Positions 28,224 to 38,559 of a stretch of DNA of 64,000 bases are shown here, piece by piece. Position 1 is the stretch's first letter; each line of letters starts with the position of its first letter. A model generated the notes under the pieces. It had not been told where the DNA came from. It saw only the letters and a program-made list of their open reading frames with translations, and did not search any database. Made by a program: the position numbers and the translations under genes. The DNA is from Emiliania huxleyi CCMP1516 (lineage: Eukaryota > Haptophyta > Isochrysidales > Noelaerhabdaceae). The stretch is taken from contig NW_005201792.1 of assembly GCF_000372725.1 (NCBI RefSeq), positions 1,190,022 to 1,254,021 of the forward strand. Direction: 5' to 3'.

Positions 28224-29228
28224 ATGGGCGTGTGCACGTTTCCGACGGTGCTTGTCACAGCGCTGTCGCTTGCTCCCGGGCCACGGCCACGCTTCGCGTC
28301 CCTGGCGACACCGGCGGGCCCGTCAATCCCCGCCTGTAGGACGGGCGCCGTGCTCTGCAGCGGCAGCGAGGGCGGGCCTGCCGAGCCACCGGCCGCCGCC
28401 CCGCCGCCAGTGGCCGCGGACGTCCTGCCTGCACTGGCGCTCTCCTTCCTCACCCTCGAGGCTGCGCAGCTCGGGGCGGTGACACTCGCCGCCTGGTGTC
28501 TCGGCAGCCCGTTCTCGGTGGGCAGCGCCGGTGCATTTTCCATCGCCGCCATCGGCGCCTCCGGAGGAGCGGCCGCGGAGCAGGCGCCCGATGCACTAGC
28601 TCGACTGCTCGGCGCCGCGAAAGTTGCGTTCCTCTCGCGTTCGCCGACGCGTCTCTTTCGTCTCGCCACCGGCATCTGGAGGGTTCCACCCGTGCTGCGC
28701 ATGCTTCGAAAGGCACCGACCGAGCGACGGCTGGCCTTCGTGCGGCGTCGCGCGGTGCGGCTGTCCGCGTGCCTCTGCGGACTAGCGCTCGTGCTCCTGG
28801 CTGCGGGCGGCCTGCTTCCAAAAGCGCCCACAGGCACCCCTCCCGTCGCCGCATTTGTCGGCCTCATCGCCCGTCGGCTGGACGGCGATGCGGACGGCCG
28901 GGAGGCAGTCAAAGACATGAGCCTCCTGTGCACACTGCTGCGAATGCAGGCGGCGACCGCTGCGGCGCGGGTCGACTTCCTCGTCGCGGTTGCGAGGCGC
29001 GTGCGCCCTCTCGCCGCGCTCCTCGACTTGGCCGAGCTCGATGGGGCGTGCCTGCGTGCCGCCCGAGCCGCCTGGTCGCGCGCCAGCGGCATGGCAAGCG
29101 TGCGCCCACTCGCCGACGCCGAGTGGCTCGGGCGCGGGGGAGAGTGGGTCCGATGGCTCTGGCGCGAGGCCGCGGCGTGCTTTGCAGCTGTTTTTGGCGC
29201 TGAGGGCCTCGGTTGCGCGGTGGATTGA
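28224..29228 (+). CDS. Putative membrane protein, unknown
   Basis: An open frame from the ATG at 28224 encodes about 334 residues without introns. Hydrophobic stretches include VLPALALSFLTLEAAQLGAV, LACLCGL-type text near residue 190 (LSACLCGLALVLLAAGGLL) and VAAFVGLIARRL. The C-terminal half is helical with paired charges (LLRMQAATAAARVDFLVAVA). The opposite strand is also open over the whole length, but its product is serine/arginine/alanine-rich low complexity. I therefore prefer the plus strand. Several peroxisomal and membrane-remodelling proteins have this general pattern, but I cannot name a family. Confidence 0.5.
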   Translation: MGVCTFPTVLVTALSLAPGPRPRFASLATPAGPSIPACRTGAVLCSGSEGGPAEPPAAAPPPVAADVLPALALSFLTLEAAQLGAVTLAAWCLGSPFSVGSAGAFSIAAIGASGGAAAEQAPDALARLLGAAKVAFLSRSPTRLFRLATGIWRVPPVLRMLRKAPTERRLAFVRRRAVRLSACLCGLALVLLAAGGLLPKAPTGTPPVAAFVGLIARRLDGDADGREAVKDMSLLCTLLRMQAATAAARVDFLVAVARRVRPLAALLDLAELDGACLRAARAAWSRASGMASVRPLADAEWLGRGGEWVRWLWREAAACFAAVFGAEGLGCAVD

Positions 29229-29486
29229 TTTTGTGAAATCGGGGCGGCACAGTGTCGTCGTGATGTGGACGGCACTGAGCGAGAGCCCACGGCTCTTGGT
29301 GCGGGCGCGCCTCTCATGAGGCCTGCCGACTTCAACACACGCGCGGCTCTACATGTAAAATAACAAAATTCGAAGAGGTGTGTGTATACGGCTTGTGTGA
29401 CCGGCGTACGGACACGCCACGGCTGCGCGGCGGAAAGCAAAGATAGTAGCAGAAGCAGAGAAGGTTTTACCCGAGAACGGTGAGCT

Positions 29487-30386
29487 TCAGCCCCTCACGT
29501 CACAGCGTCCCCGACACGGCCTTGCCTCACTGGGCTCTCTCGAGCTCTCCGCGTGCAGCTCGCCCGCCGGTGCAACCTCAGCCGGCTGAGAGTCCCTCGC
29601 CGCCGCAGCGCGGGCAGGGTCGAGCAGCCGCTCTGCTCCAGGAACGGCGCTGTCCCCGGCGCGCCTTTGGCGCGCCACGCAGTCGAAGTAGACGCAGCAG
29701 AGGGCGACGACTAGCTGCATGCTCGTCGAGCATAGAAAGGGCAGCCACACCGGCCACGGGTCGGCCGCCGCGAAGACCTGCTCGGCGGCGACGATCAGGC
29801 CGCCCGCCGCCTGCAGCAGGTAGAAGGAGACCGAGAGCGAGCCGGACGAGCGCTCGAGCAGCGTGGTGCGGAGCTGCGGAATGTATTGCACGACGGCGCA
29901 GCCGGCGGCCGCCACTCCGTAGGCCTGCGCAAGGCTGAGTGCACCGCGGCTGCAAGGGGCAGCGAGCGAGACGCCCGCGCTCACCGCCCATGCGACCGCG
30001 GTGGCGAACAGTGTGATCGCAGCCACCGAGCGCGCTGCGGCGCCGTCGTGCGGCGGATAGCAGACCACCATCACGAGCACGGCCGCGGAGGTGGCGGTGA
30101 GGACGACGGTCTGCACGAGGTCCAGCAGCTCGGGCACGCACGCCGCGCCGTGCGCGCAGTCCTGCAGCTGCCTCCACTTGGTGATGATTGCGGCCGCCAC
30201 GTCGCACAGATTGAGGCCGGCGGTGAGGACCACCGTGGGCAGGCTCAGCCCCGCCGACGAGCGCGAGCGCAAGAGCTTGATGTACTGCGGGACCGTCACC
30301 GCCACCGTCGCGACGGTGAGCGCCACGGTGAGCGCGTCGACGCTGGTCGGGATGGTGCGATGCGGAGGAGCGCAGGCAGCCTGCAT
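29487..30386 (-). CDS. PQ-loop repeat membrane transporter-like protein
   Basis: A 299-residue single-exon frame starts at ATG 30386. Two PQ-loop motifs are present: TVPQYIKLLRSRSSAGLS near residue 31 and IPQLRTTLLERSSGSLS near 168. Each is followed by a hydrophobic helix, and about seven hydrophobic segments are visible in total. This is the MtN3/KDELR/PQ-loop fold of cystinosin, PQLC2 and SWEET-like carriers, which export small molecules across lysosomal, vacuolar or plasma membranes. Substrate is unknown. The last ~55 residues are a charged tail. It is convergent with the preceding membrane protein. Confidence 0.82.
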   Translation of the reverse strand: MQAACAPPHRTIPTSVDALTVALTVATVAVTVPQYIKLLRSRSSAGLSLPTVVLTAGLNLCDVAAAIITKWRQLQDCAHGAACVPELLDLVQTVVLTATSAAVLVMVVCYPPHDGAAARSVAAITLFATAVAWAVSAGVSLAAPCSRGALSLAQAYGVAAAGCAVVQYIPQLRTTLLERSSGSLSVSFYLLQAAGGLIVAAEQVFAAADPWPVWLPFLCSTSMQLVVALCCVYFDCVARQRRAGDSAVPGAERLLDPARAAAARDSQPAEVAPAGELHAESSREPSEARPCRGRCDVRG

Positions 30387-30902
30387 GCGAACTGTTGCGC
30401 GGCTGTGTATACGTCACAGTGATCGTGGGAAGAGCGCGGCAAAAAGGAGAAATCGCGGGGACCACCGACGACGACGACGACCTTTTCCTTAAATTCCGCT
30501 GCTGTGCTTGTGTTAGTACCAGCAGGAGCACGTTGCCAGTCCGCGCCCGTGTCCCTCACCCTCAGCCACAGCCTGTCTCCTGTGCTGTGAGCGAGAAGTC
30601 TCAAAATCTTACGAGAGAAGAACAGAAGTGCTCTCGAGCCAAAGAATGTACAGGCGTTTGACTCTGTTCCCCCGGGTAGCTAAATGGCCAAGTCCGGCCA
30701 ACTGGAACTGCGCGCGCAACAGACGAGGCGCGTCGAGAGAGGAAACCCCGCCCCCTCGACTGACTGGGTGACCCGCGCGCCGGCAGAGATAAGACACTCG
30801 CACACGAGAGGCACCGGTCCACAACGCATGCGGGGTGGGAGGGCGGGAAGGGGCGGTGGTGGTCACGAAAGGGCACGCGCCGTCCGAAAGGGACGGGCAA
30901 CT
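30387..30902. other. Intergenic, no gene seen
   Basis: This lies between the 5' end of the PQ-loop gene and the stop codon of the ADP/ATP carrier, both on the minus strand. It contains a (CGA)n stretch near 30466-30482 and no supported frame. Confidence 0.4.
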
Positions 30903-31920
30903 CTAAGCCATCAGCTTCTTGATCTCGTCGTAGCCGACGAGCACGAGCGCACCGCCAAGGGTGCGCAGCACGTTGGCGCCAAAGCCCTTGAACATGGCGC
31001 CGACGCCCTCCTCCTTCACGACCTTGATCGCGCAGTCCGCGGTGCCCTTGTACAGCCATTGCTCCGGGGGCTTCTCCGACTGCATCTGCAGGCGGCGGCG
31101 GACCGTGTCGAAGGGGTACGAGATGAAGCCGGCGATGATGGCGGTGGTCTGCGCGATCGCAAACTTGGACGCGAAGCCGACGAGACCCGGGTCGTTCTTG
31201 AACGGGTTGATCGCCTTGAGCGTGTCGAAGATGCCGAAATACGGGCCGCGGTAGAAGACGATGCCGACGACAGAGACGCTGAAGCCGCCGTACATGGACA
31301 AGATGCCGCCGGACTTGATGGTCTTCGCCAGGCAGTCGACGAGGCCCTCAAACTGCGGCTGGCCCGAGCCCACGTCCGACGCGAGCCGGGTGCGCGCGTA
31401 GTCGAGCGGGTAGACGATCGCGAGCGAGCCGGCGCCGGCCAGGCCGCCGGACGCAATGTTGGTCGCGAAAAACTTACCGAAGTCGGTCTTTGAGTTGTAC
31501 TTGGGGAAGAAGCCCTTGATGGTGTCCTTAAAGGCGAAGTTGAAGGCCTGGGTCGGGAAGTAGCGGATCACGTTCACCGTGTTGCCCCGCCTGACGCACC
31601 AGAGGCGCGGGTGAGCTACGAGAGGCGCGGGTGAGAGGGGGGGGAGGGGAGGGGAGGGGGGAGAGGGTTCGTTGTGTCGGGGGGGAGAGCGGCGGGGGCG
31701 TGCTCGGCGGTGCGCGCCAGAAGGCCGAGAAGCCCTGCTCGGAAGAGACGCGCGTGAAGCAGTTGATGATGCCCGTATAGCGCGGGACCTCGCCAGAGAT
31801 GATCTTCGGGTTGGCATCCTGCGTCTGGATCAGCAGCTTGACGCGCTCGATCGGCGCAGTGCAGGTCTTCGCGACCGCGCCCGCGATGCCGCCCGCGAGG
31901 AAGTCCATGATGAACTGCAT
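30903..31920 (-). CDS. Mitochondrial ADP/ATP carrier, 2 exons
   Basis: Exons 31920-31718 and 31590-30903 give 296 residues. The single GC-AG intron splits FW/RGN (rebuilding [16 protein letters not shown]). The three mitochondrial-carrier signatures are present: PIERVK, PLDYAR and PFDTVR. So are AAC-specific stretches such as [15 protein letters not shown] and [17 protein letters not shown] exchanges matrix ATP for cytosolic ADP across the inner membrane. The nucleotide-carrier hexapeptide, usually RRRMMM, reads RRRLQM here. No N-terminal presequence is needed for this family. An alternative upstream start in the same frame cannot be excluded. Confidence 0.93.
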
Positions 31921-33138
31921 CGCACCCGACTTCTCCGCAGGCGCCGCCGCAAAGGAGCCGCTGGCGCCCGTGAATCGCGCCCCATTCAGCGGATGGTGCT
32001 GGCTGCGGGCGGCGGAGGAAAGGCGTGACCGGAGGGGAGGCAGGCTCTGAGGAGGGAGAGGCCTCGAGCCGGGTGGGCGCGGTGCGGGGTTGTCGCGCAC
32101 GCGGGGGAGCGAGAGGGCTGCAGTCGGCCGACGCTCTCTTGCGCAGACACCCTCCTCCGCGTGCCTCCCTCTGGCTGGGGCGCGCATCGGAGGCGACAAG
32201 CGGGACGGGAGCGTGGAGCAGTTCCCGCGACGGCCCGCTGACGAAGGATCCGCGCGGGCCGCCTCGCCACCACCCACCCTCTCGCGACGGCTGACACAGC
32301 GTTGATGAACACAGAGGCCTCTGGAGGCCGCGGGAGCGCCGCAGGCGGATCCGGGCGCGCGCGCGCGCCTGGCGAAGAAGACCATTGCTCTGCCGCGCTC
32401 GTCTGCTGCGTGCCTACAGGAGAGGAGGGGCCGGCTCACGGAGGCCGAGGCGCGAAGCGAGGATCGTATCGCGCCGCTTGTTGCGGAGTCGGCGAATACG
32501 ATGCGAGTTTGAGCATTGTTTCTTTTTTTGAAGAGGGCGATTTTATTAAAGCCCTCCTCCTCCGGAAGAGATCTACGCCAGGTAGAATTCTCTTTTTGGG
32601 CGGCTCCCGTGGCTCCCACCCGGCGAATCGATGCGAGTTTGTCGTGGTTGCTGTGAATGCCGCGCCCCGCTGCGGGCGGGCCTTCTAGGCCCGTGGGTAG
32701 TCTCCCCCCATCCCCAGGGCCTCCAGGGCTCGCACCTCAACCTCTCACAGACCAGCGCATAGCGCCATGGGAACGTATTTTCTTCTCATAACAAGGCTGT
32801 GAACAGCTCTCTGTGCGATTTCGGGCGGCCCGGGCGGGGTTGTGCGTTTATGTGAACAGCGCCATCGTACTTGTGTGAACTCGCATCGTATTCGCGGGCT
32901 GGATACTCGCATCGTATTCGCGGAGTCTCCGCTATGTAATAGGGTACTCGCATCGTAACAAGTAGGGAGGGTGGTAGGATTCCTACATACATACAACTCA
33001 GGAGGCATTGATCCCTACTCGAGTACCGCACCAGGGTGTCTTTTTACCCCTTTGAACAAAAGATAAAAAACCCCACACAACCAAGCTATCTCCAAAAACA
33101 GACAGTCGACACACGGGTCCACTGTCCATGCCGTGTGC
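31921..33138. other. Intergenic with dispersed repeats (family R4)
   Basis: This holds the 5' flank of the AAC gene, then repeats. Positions ~32375-32461 recur inverted at ~43316-43402. The words cggcgaatacgatgcgagttt near 32490 recur at ~40470 and, in variants, at ~32625, ~40215 and ~40850. From ~32878 to 33138 the sequence is duplicated at ~40917-41190. No gene was seen. Confidence 0.6.
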
Positions 33139-36100
33139 TCATGCCGTGCGCCGCCGAAGCAGCCTGGCGACGTCTCCCCTCTCGATCAAGTGCTTGTACT
33201 CGTTCGCCCCCGAACAGCACAAGACGCGGATGGCGCCGTCGCAGCGGATCCCAGTCACCGTAATCTCCCACCATGCTTCGTCCTTCCAAAAGAACTCGAG
33301 CTCACTCCCCACCCCCAGATCTTTCTCCGCGAGTGGCGGCGCCACCTCAGGCGCCGGGCGCAAGCGACGCTTCGCAACGGTGTCGAGGTCCGTGCCGTTG
33401 TAGGAGTAGACGACCGTGGCCGACTGCTTGGGTGGAGGGGCGATCTCCCGAATCTTCGCCGGCCACCACGAGCCCTTGTAGCCGCAGTCGCCCTGAACCT
33501 CCACAAGCTGGCCCACCGCCCACTGCGGCTTGGCGCGCTTGCCGCCGCCCGACGCGCCTCCGGCGGCCTTGCGCTTGCCGGCGCCACCGCCGCCCTCGGC
33601 GGCCTCGGACTGGCGGTGCATCGAGAGGTAGTTGGAAGAGACGAGGCCCCACTGCTTGACGGTCTCGCGCTTTTTCGACCTCTCACCCGCGAGCCCTCGC
33701 AGGCACTCTCTACACTCTTCGTCGTTGCCAAGCCCCTCGAGGCGTTCGCGAATCGACGACATGTAGTCAAAAAAGGGCGAATCTCGGTGTACGAGCCGCA
33801 TCAGCGTGTACGACGCGTCGATGTCTGTCCGCTTGCGCTTGCGAGACGCGCCCGCCGAGGCGCTGTCGAGGCGCTCAGCAATGTCGAGGATGGCATGGAG
33901 GTCGTCGGTAAAGTCAGTGTTGCTGAGGCGAGCAGCCAGGCCGCCGCACATCATGCCCGGCAGCTGGTCGACCCCGCCCGCCCTCTCCGCGAGATCGAGC
34001 GCCGCGTCGGCGAAGCCGGGCTTGAGGAGGTTGGCGGCGAGGCCGTCGCACATCATCTGCGGCAACGTGTCGATCCCGCCCGCCCTCTCCGCGAGATCGA
34101 GCGCCGCGTCGGCGAAGCCGGGCTTGAGAAGATTGGAGGCCAGGCCCGAGCACATGAGCTTCGGCAGCGTGTCGATCCCGCCCGCCTCCTCGGCGAGCTC
34201 GATCACCGCGTCGAGGAAGCGGGGCTCGAGGAGATGAGCAGGCAGCGTGTTGCACATCACTTCCGGCAGCATGTCCGGCCCGCCGAGCAGGTTGCCGAGG
34301 CCGAGCAGCGCGTCCCGGAAGTCGGCATCCAGCAGCCACTGCTCTAGCGTAGACCCTCCCTTTCCGTCCTTCGACCTCTCCACCATGCGCGCGTACTGGT
34401 CATCGCTGAGGCCGAGACTGCCCGCGGACGCCTCCGTCCGCTGCTTCTCCAGCGCCGCGTTCACGTCATCCACACTCGCCAAGCGCTCGACCATCACTTC
34501 GACGCGCAGCCTTGGCGCGCCTCCGTCGCCCCTCCCGGCCGCGCGGGTAACCTCAAAGACGAGCAGGCCCGAGCTCCCAAGCCGCAGCGGCGACCTCGAG
34601 GTGCGGAAGCGGCCGTTCCCTCCCCACGCCGATTTGGACTTGAAGAAGTCGGGATGCGTCGGGTCGATCGCGACGACGGTCCACGCCTCGGGCGGCGGGC
34701 CGGAGCGCATCACGTGCAGCAGGACCCCTCGCAGCGCCTTGCCGACCCACAGCAGCCGCTGCACGTTGCCATGTGGCGCCTTGCCCTCGAACAGCATCGC
34801 CTCAATCTCGGGCGAGCGCAGCGAGCGCGCCTCGAGCCTGTCCGAAGGGTTGAGGTCCGCCCAGCGCTTGGGGACGACGTGGAAGAGCAGCGGGTGCGTG
34901 GTGGTGGCCGCCTCGATGCTCGGCTCGAGAGCTGCGACGGACTCCGGCGCCAGCGTCGCCCTGAGGCCGTCGAGCAGCCCGCCCGGCCCGCCAAACCACG
35001 CGTCAAAGGAGCCAAAGCCCCGCCGCCACGCGACGCCGACGCAAGGGCGCGAGCGGCGCACCGTCGCCGTCGACGTTGGCTCGACGTCGCTCGGCAGCGT
35101 CACTTCCAGGACGATGAGGCCGTCGATCGCCCCCTTTGGCGCGTCAATCAGGACGGGGTGGATTGTGACGATGCCCTCGAAGCCGAGGTTGGCGTAGATG
35201 GCCGAGTAGAAGTTGTCAAACGTCTCGTGCATCACGTGCGCCGGGAAGATGATGGCGACCGTGTACTTTGAGACATTGGCGTTGCGCTCCCGAGACACGA
35301 CGTGCTTGAGCGCGCGAGAGAGCGAGGTCGACCACCAGCCAAAGGTGGGGTCGTGGTTGAGCGAGCTGCTGCCGAGCGCGCGTGCGGCCGCGTCGACGTG
35401 CGACAGCGTGTCCGCTTCGATGTACGTCTCGCCGTTTGGTCTCTTGTTGAAGGCACGGCTCCGCCCCCAGTGCCACCACCGCTCGCGCACTCCGTCGAGC
35501 GTGTGGGGAGAGACGTGGAAGTAGCAGCCGGTGAGCCCGGTCGCGCCCACGGCGTCCTCGACGGCGTCCGTCATCGCGTCGACCATCCACGGCTTCACCG
35601 AGTCGTTCACCGGCTCGCTCTTGACGGGGGGAGGCCGCGGCGGCGGCGCCGCTCCGAGAGTGTGTGGCAGCACTCGCGCCGTCGCCCCGCCGGCCATCGA
35701 GAGCTCCACCAGGCCGATGCCGAGGACAGGCTGGCCGGCGCCGAGGTCGTCGATTAGGATCGGGTGCAGCGACGACCCGCCCTCGCCGAGGTTTGCGCAA
35801 GCGGTGGTGAGGGCGTTGTCGAACGTGCGGTACAGCGGGTGCGACGGGAAGATCATCACGATGGTGTACGCTGGCGATGCCCTCGACAAGTCATGCTTCT
35901 TGCCCTCTCGCCGCCGCACCTTGAGCAGCGCATCCTCGAGCGAGCCGGCCACCCAGACTCGCTTGTCCTCGTGGTCCAAGTTGCTGCCGAGTCGGCTGCG
36001 GTCGACGCCGGCCTTCGACGGGGACAGCGGCTCGAGGAAAGTCCGTCGACCGCGACGCTCGAAGAGCGGGATCTCGTCACGGGAGAAGGCGGGCAGCGTC

Positions 36101-38559
36101 CAGCCCGGGCGGTCAACGGCCGTCGGGGTGATGTGGTAGAGAGGGAGGCCTTGCTTCATCGCCTCGGGCACCGTCGTCCCCTTCTTCCCCGCCTTGATGG
36201 CGTTCACCACGTCGTCTTGGCTCGCGCACGCGGCGAGGACCTTTGCTGCCTCGGCCGCGGCCCATCGCTCTCGCCGCTTGGCAACATGGCGCGCCGCACC
36301 GCCACGCACGGAGCCGCCGCTCGATGCGGACGCGCCGCTGCTGCTCGATGCGGACGCGCCGCTGCTGCTGGATGCGGACGCGCCGCTGCTCCCCGAGGCG
36401 AGCACGCTGTGCAACGAGCCGAGGACCCAACCCGCCGTTGCCAGCGCCGATGCTCCCGCTGCTGCGCTCGCCTCGCCATCCTCGGCTGCGACGCCACCGA
36501 GCACGCCGAGGACCTGCACCAGCAGCGGCATCGCAAGCTTCGGGATGCGGCGGTGCAGAAGCCAGCCCGCAAAGTAGGCGAAGGCGAAGCTGGCAGCGAC
36601 GTCGAGGGAGGCGGGGACTGCCCAAGCCGGTAGACGCGGGAGGAAAGACGCCGTGCAGTAGGACGACGCGAGCAGCAGAGGCAGGAAGCGGACGGCGATG
36701 ATGATGCCGACTGTCGTGCGAAGGAGAAGCATCCCCAGCCAGAGGACGAGGTGCGCCAGATCGATGCCGAGGCGCGCCAACCAGAGGACGAGGCGCGCCA
36801 GATCGATGACGAGGGCGTACGTCGGAACCACGATCGCAAGAAGCGGGGGCGCGTAGATGGCGCACACGAAGGCGAGAGGCGTGAGCCACTTGTGCTTCAG
36901 AAGACTCCTTATCAGCTGGCGGCCGCCATGTGGGCCTCCGGGCCTGCTGCGGCGGCGCGGCCGGTTGAGGCCGGGCTCGGCCCGGCCCGCGACGGCTGGC
37001 CGCCGACGAGCGCGGCGGTGGCGATTGCCTCTTTTCTCTGGAGACTTCGAATTGGGCGAGCGCCGCGACCATGGCCGGAAGGTGTCGCGGTACTCGCGCC
37101 GGCTCGCGAGGCCACAGTGGGCGATGCCCAGGTAGGACGAGTCGTCAGCCGCTTTGCCGGAGAAGGCGACGGCGGCAGCGCGGAACAAATCGACGAGGCA
37201 GGGGACCAGCGTGCACGTGATGTCGAAGGCGAGTGAGACCAGCGTGCACGCGATGTCGAAGGCGAGTGAGACCAGCGTGCACGCGATGTCGAAGGCGAGT
37301 GAGAAGAGGGTGAAGACGAGGGCCCGGAGCATGTCCACGAGGCAGGCGACCAGCGTGTACATGATTGAGAGTAAGGCGAACGCGGCGGCCCGACACAGTT
37401 TCACGACGAAGACGATGAGCGTGTAAATGACGGAGAAGATGCTCACCCGCGAGTCCTCGTCGGCGGGCGGCGGCGAGGCGTCGCAAGAGAAGAGGCTGGC
37501 GATGGTCTCGTTGACGGGCGTGCCGCCAACGAAGATGTCCATGTCGGAGTTGTCGGGGACGGGAGACGCGAGAACGGCGCCTCCTCGTCCTGGTGCTCGA
37601 ACGCCATCGGTACTGGTCGACCCAGATCCCGGCGGGAGCGAGTCGTCGTTGGCAGCGTAGATGCCACACGGGATGGTTCTCTCGAGCTTGACCGCCTCGG
37701 AGGGCAAGGTGCCGCACGTAGGCCGTTGACACTCGAGTTGACTCTGCTGACGTTGCGCTGCCCTGTCGAAGTGCGCTGTTAAGCAACACCCGTGGTGTGA
37801 CGGTGCCCCCAGACAGGGTCGCGGGGCGGCAGCAGATGCTGGCGGCCACTGTGCGACCCCGTAAGGTTGTTGCGTTGTCGACACCCCCCGATTGTCCCCC
37901 CCGGTCTGCTCAGAAGCGCTTATGACCGGGAGGGTGGCGCCCGGGGTGGACCCCGCATCACACTCTCGGAGTGTGCTGCCCACGACACGCGGGGTCACGA
38001 CAGGGCAAGTGGGCCCACGAGCCTCGGAGTCCTCGAGCCTGCGGCAAGGCGAGCACGAGCGACACCCACTCCCGACACGCCCGACGCCCTCACACAAGAC
38101 TGACGACAGGAGCGCACCGTCCGCGGTCTCGGCTCCGTCCGCCGCCATGGCAGGTCCCACGCCCGCCTCCGGTCCGAGGGAGCCGGCATCCGACGCGCAG
38201 TACAGGGAGGCGACAGCGGAGTTGGCGGGGAAGCCAACACACGCGGCAGCCAAGCACCAAGTCGGCTGCCCGGGCAGCGGCGGTCGCAGCGCGTGCACGG
38301 AGGAGAGCGAGTCCGGCACGACAGCGCGAGACGGGCACGACAGCGCGCCGGCTGCCTCAGCGCCGTCCGCGGCCTCGGTGCCGTCCGCCGCCTCGCCAGA
38401 TCCCACGCCCGCAACTGGTCCGAGGGAGCTGGCAGGCGCGGCGCAGTGCAGGGAGGCCCGGTGCTGCCAAGCCGAGGCGACGCCAGGGTTGGAGGTGAAG
38501 CCGGTCGCGGTTGAGCGCCACACAGGCTGCCCGGGCAGAGGCGGACGCAGCGCGTTCAT
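33139..38559 (-). CDS. Giant intronless membrane protein with three ART-like modules
   Basis: From the first in-frame ATG (38559) to TGA (33139-33141) there are 1806 residues. Upstream the frame stays open to 38808 without an ATG. Order: duplicated ALRPPLPGQP units (~1-150); hydrophobic cluster ~376-460 with three 11-residue SLAFDIACTLV repeats; a second membrane cluster ~555-690; then three related modules at ~806-956, ~1010-1156 and ~1223-1336. These begin LYHITPTAV, YFHVSPHTL and LFHVVPKRW, and continue to VWVAGSLEDAL, GWWSTSLSRAL and LLWVGKALRGV, then YTIVMIFPSHP, YTVAIIFPAHV and WTVVAIDPTHP. After that come ~3.5 34-residue helical repeats (LPKLMCSGLASNLLKPGF) and a C-terminal Tudor/Agenet-like pair (VGQLVEVQGD, WWPAKI, VGSELEFFW). 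The H...S/G-L..AL...V..P pattern resembles ADP-ribosyltransferase folds such as Arr. This is my inference, not a database match. Confidence 0.7.
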   Translation of the reverse strand: MNALRPPLPGQPVWRSTATGFTSNPGVASAWQHRASLHCAAPASSLGPVAGVGSGEAADGTEAADGAEAAGALSCPSRAVVPDSLSSVHALRPPLPGQPTWCLAAACVGFPANSAVASLYCASDAGSLGPEAGVGPAMAADGAETADGALLSSVLCEGVGRVGSGCRSCSPCRRLEDSEARGPTCPVVTPRVVGSTLRECDAGSTPGATLPVISASEQTGGDNRGVSTTQQPYGVAQWPPASAAAPRPCLGAPSHHGCCLTAHFDRAAQRQQSQLECQRPTCGTLPSEAVKLERTIPCGIYAANDDSLPPGSGSTSTDGVRAPGRGGAVLASPVPDNSDMDIFVGGTPVNETIASLFSCDASPPPADEDSRVSIFSVIYTLIVFVVKLCRAAAFALLSIMYTLVACLVDMLRALVFTLFSLAFDIACTLVSLAFDIACTLVSLAFDITCTLVPCLVDLFRAAAVAFSGKAADDSSYLGIAHCGLASRREYRDTFRPWSRRSPNSKSPEKRGNRHRRARRRPAVAGRAEPGLNRPRRRSRPGGPHGGRQLIRSLLKHKWLTPLAFVCAIYAPPLLAIVVPTYALVIDLARLVLWLARLGIDLAHLVLWLGMLLLRTTVGIIIAVRFLPLLLASSYCTASFLPRLPAWAVPASLDVAASFAFAYFAGWLLHRRIPKLAMPLLVQVLGVLGGVAAEDGEASAAAGASALATAGWVLGSLHSVLASGSSGASASSSSGASASSSSGASASSGGSVRGGAARHVAKRRERWAAAEAAKVLAACASQDDVVNAIKAGKKGTTVPEAMKQGLPLYHITPTAVDRPGWTLPAFSRDEIPLFERRGRRTFLEPLSPSKAGVDRSRLGSNLDHEDKRVWVAGSLEDALLKVRRREGKKHDLSRASPAYTIVMIFPSHPLYRTFDNALTTACANLGEGGSSLHPILIDDLGAGQPVLGIGLVELSMAGGATARVLPHTLGAAPPPRPPPVKSEPVNDSVKPWMVDAMTDAVEDAVGATGLTGCYFHVSPHTLDGVRERWWHWGRSRAFNKRPNGETYIEADTLSHVDAAARALGSSSLNHDPTFGWWSTSLSRALKHVVSRERNANVSKYTVAIIFPAHVMHETFDNFYSAIYANLGFEGIVTIHPVLIDAPKGAIDGLIVLEVTLPSDVEPTSTATVRRSRPCVGVAWRRGFGSFDAWFGGPGGLLDGLRATLAPESVAALEPSIEAATTTHPLLFHVVPKRWADLNPSDRLEARSLRSPEIEAMLFEGKAPHGNVQRLLWVGKALRGVLLHVMRSGPPPEAWTVVAIDPTHPDFFKSKSAWGGNGRFRTSRSPLRLGSSGLLVFEVTRAAGRGDGGAPRLRVEVMVERLASVDDVNAALEKQRTEASAGSLGLSDDQYARMVERSKDGKGGSTLEQWLLDADFRDALLGLGNLLGGPDMLPEVMCNTLPAHLLEPRFLDAVIELAEEAGGIDTLPKLMCSGLASNLLKPGFADAALDLAERAGGIDTLPQMMCDGLAANLLKPGFADAALDLAERAGGVDQLPGMMCGGLAARLSNTDFTDDLHAILDIAERLDSASAGASRKRKRTDIDASYTLMRLVHRDSPFFDYMSSIRERLEGLGNDEECRECLRGLAGERSKKRETVKQWGLVSSNYLSMHRQSEAAEGGGGAGKRKAAGGASGGGKRAKPQWAVGQLVEVQGDCGYKGSWWPAKIREIAPPPKQSATVVYSYNGTDLDTVAKRRLRPAPEVAPPLAEKDLGVGSELEFFWKDEAWWEITVTGIRCDGAIRVLCCSGANEYKHLIERGDVARLLRRRTA

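Noticed and set aside
28148..29440. 430-codon minus-strand frame opposite the putative membrane protein
   Set aside because: Its product is serine/arginine/alanine low complexity with no hydrophobic pattern. The plus strand gives a more protein-like sequence, though confidence is moderate.
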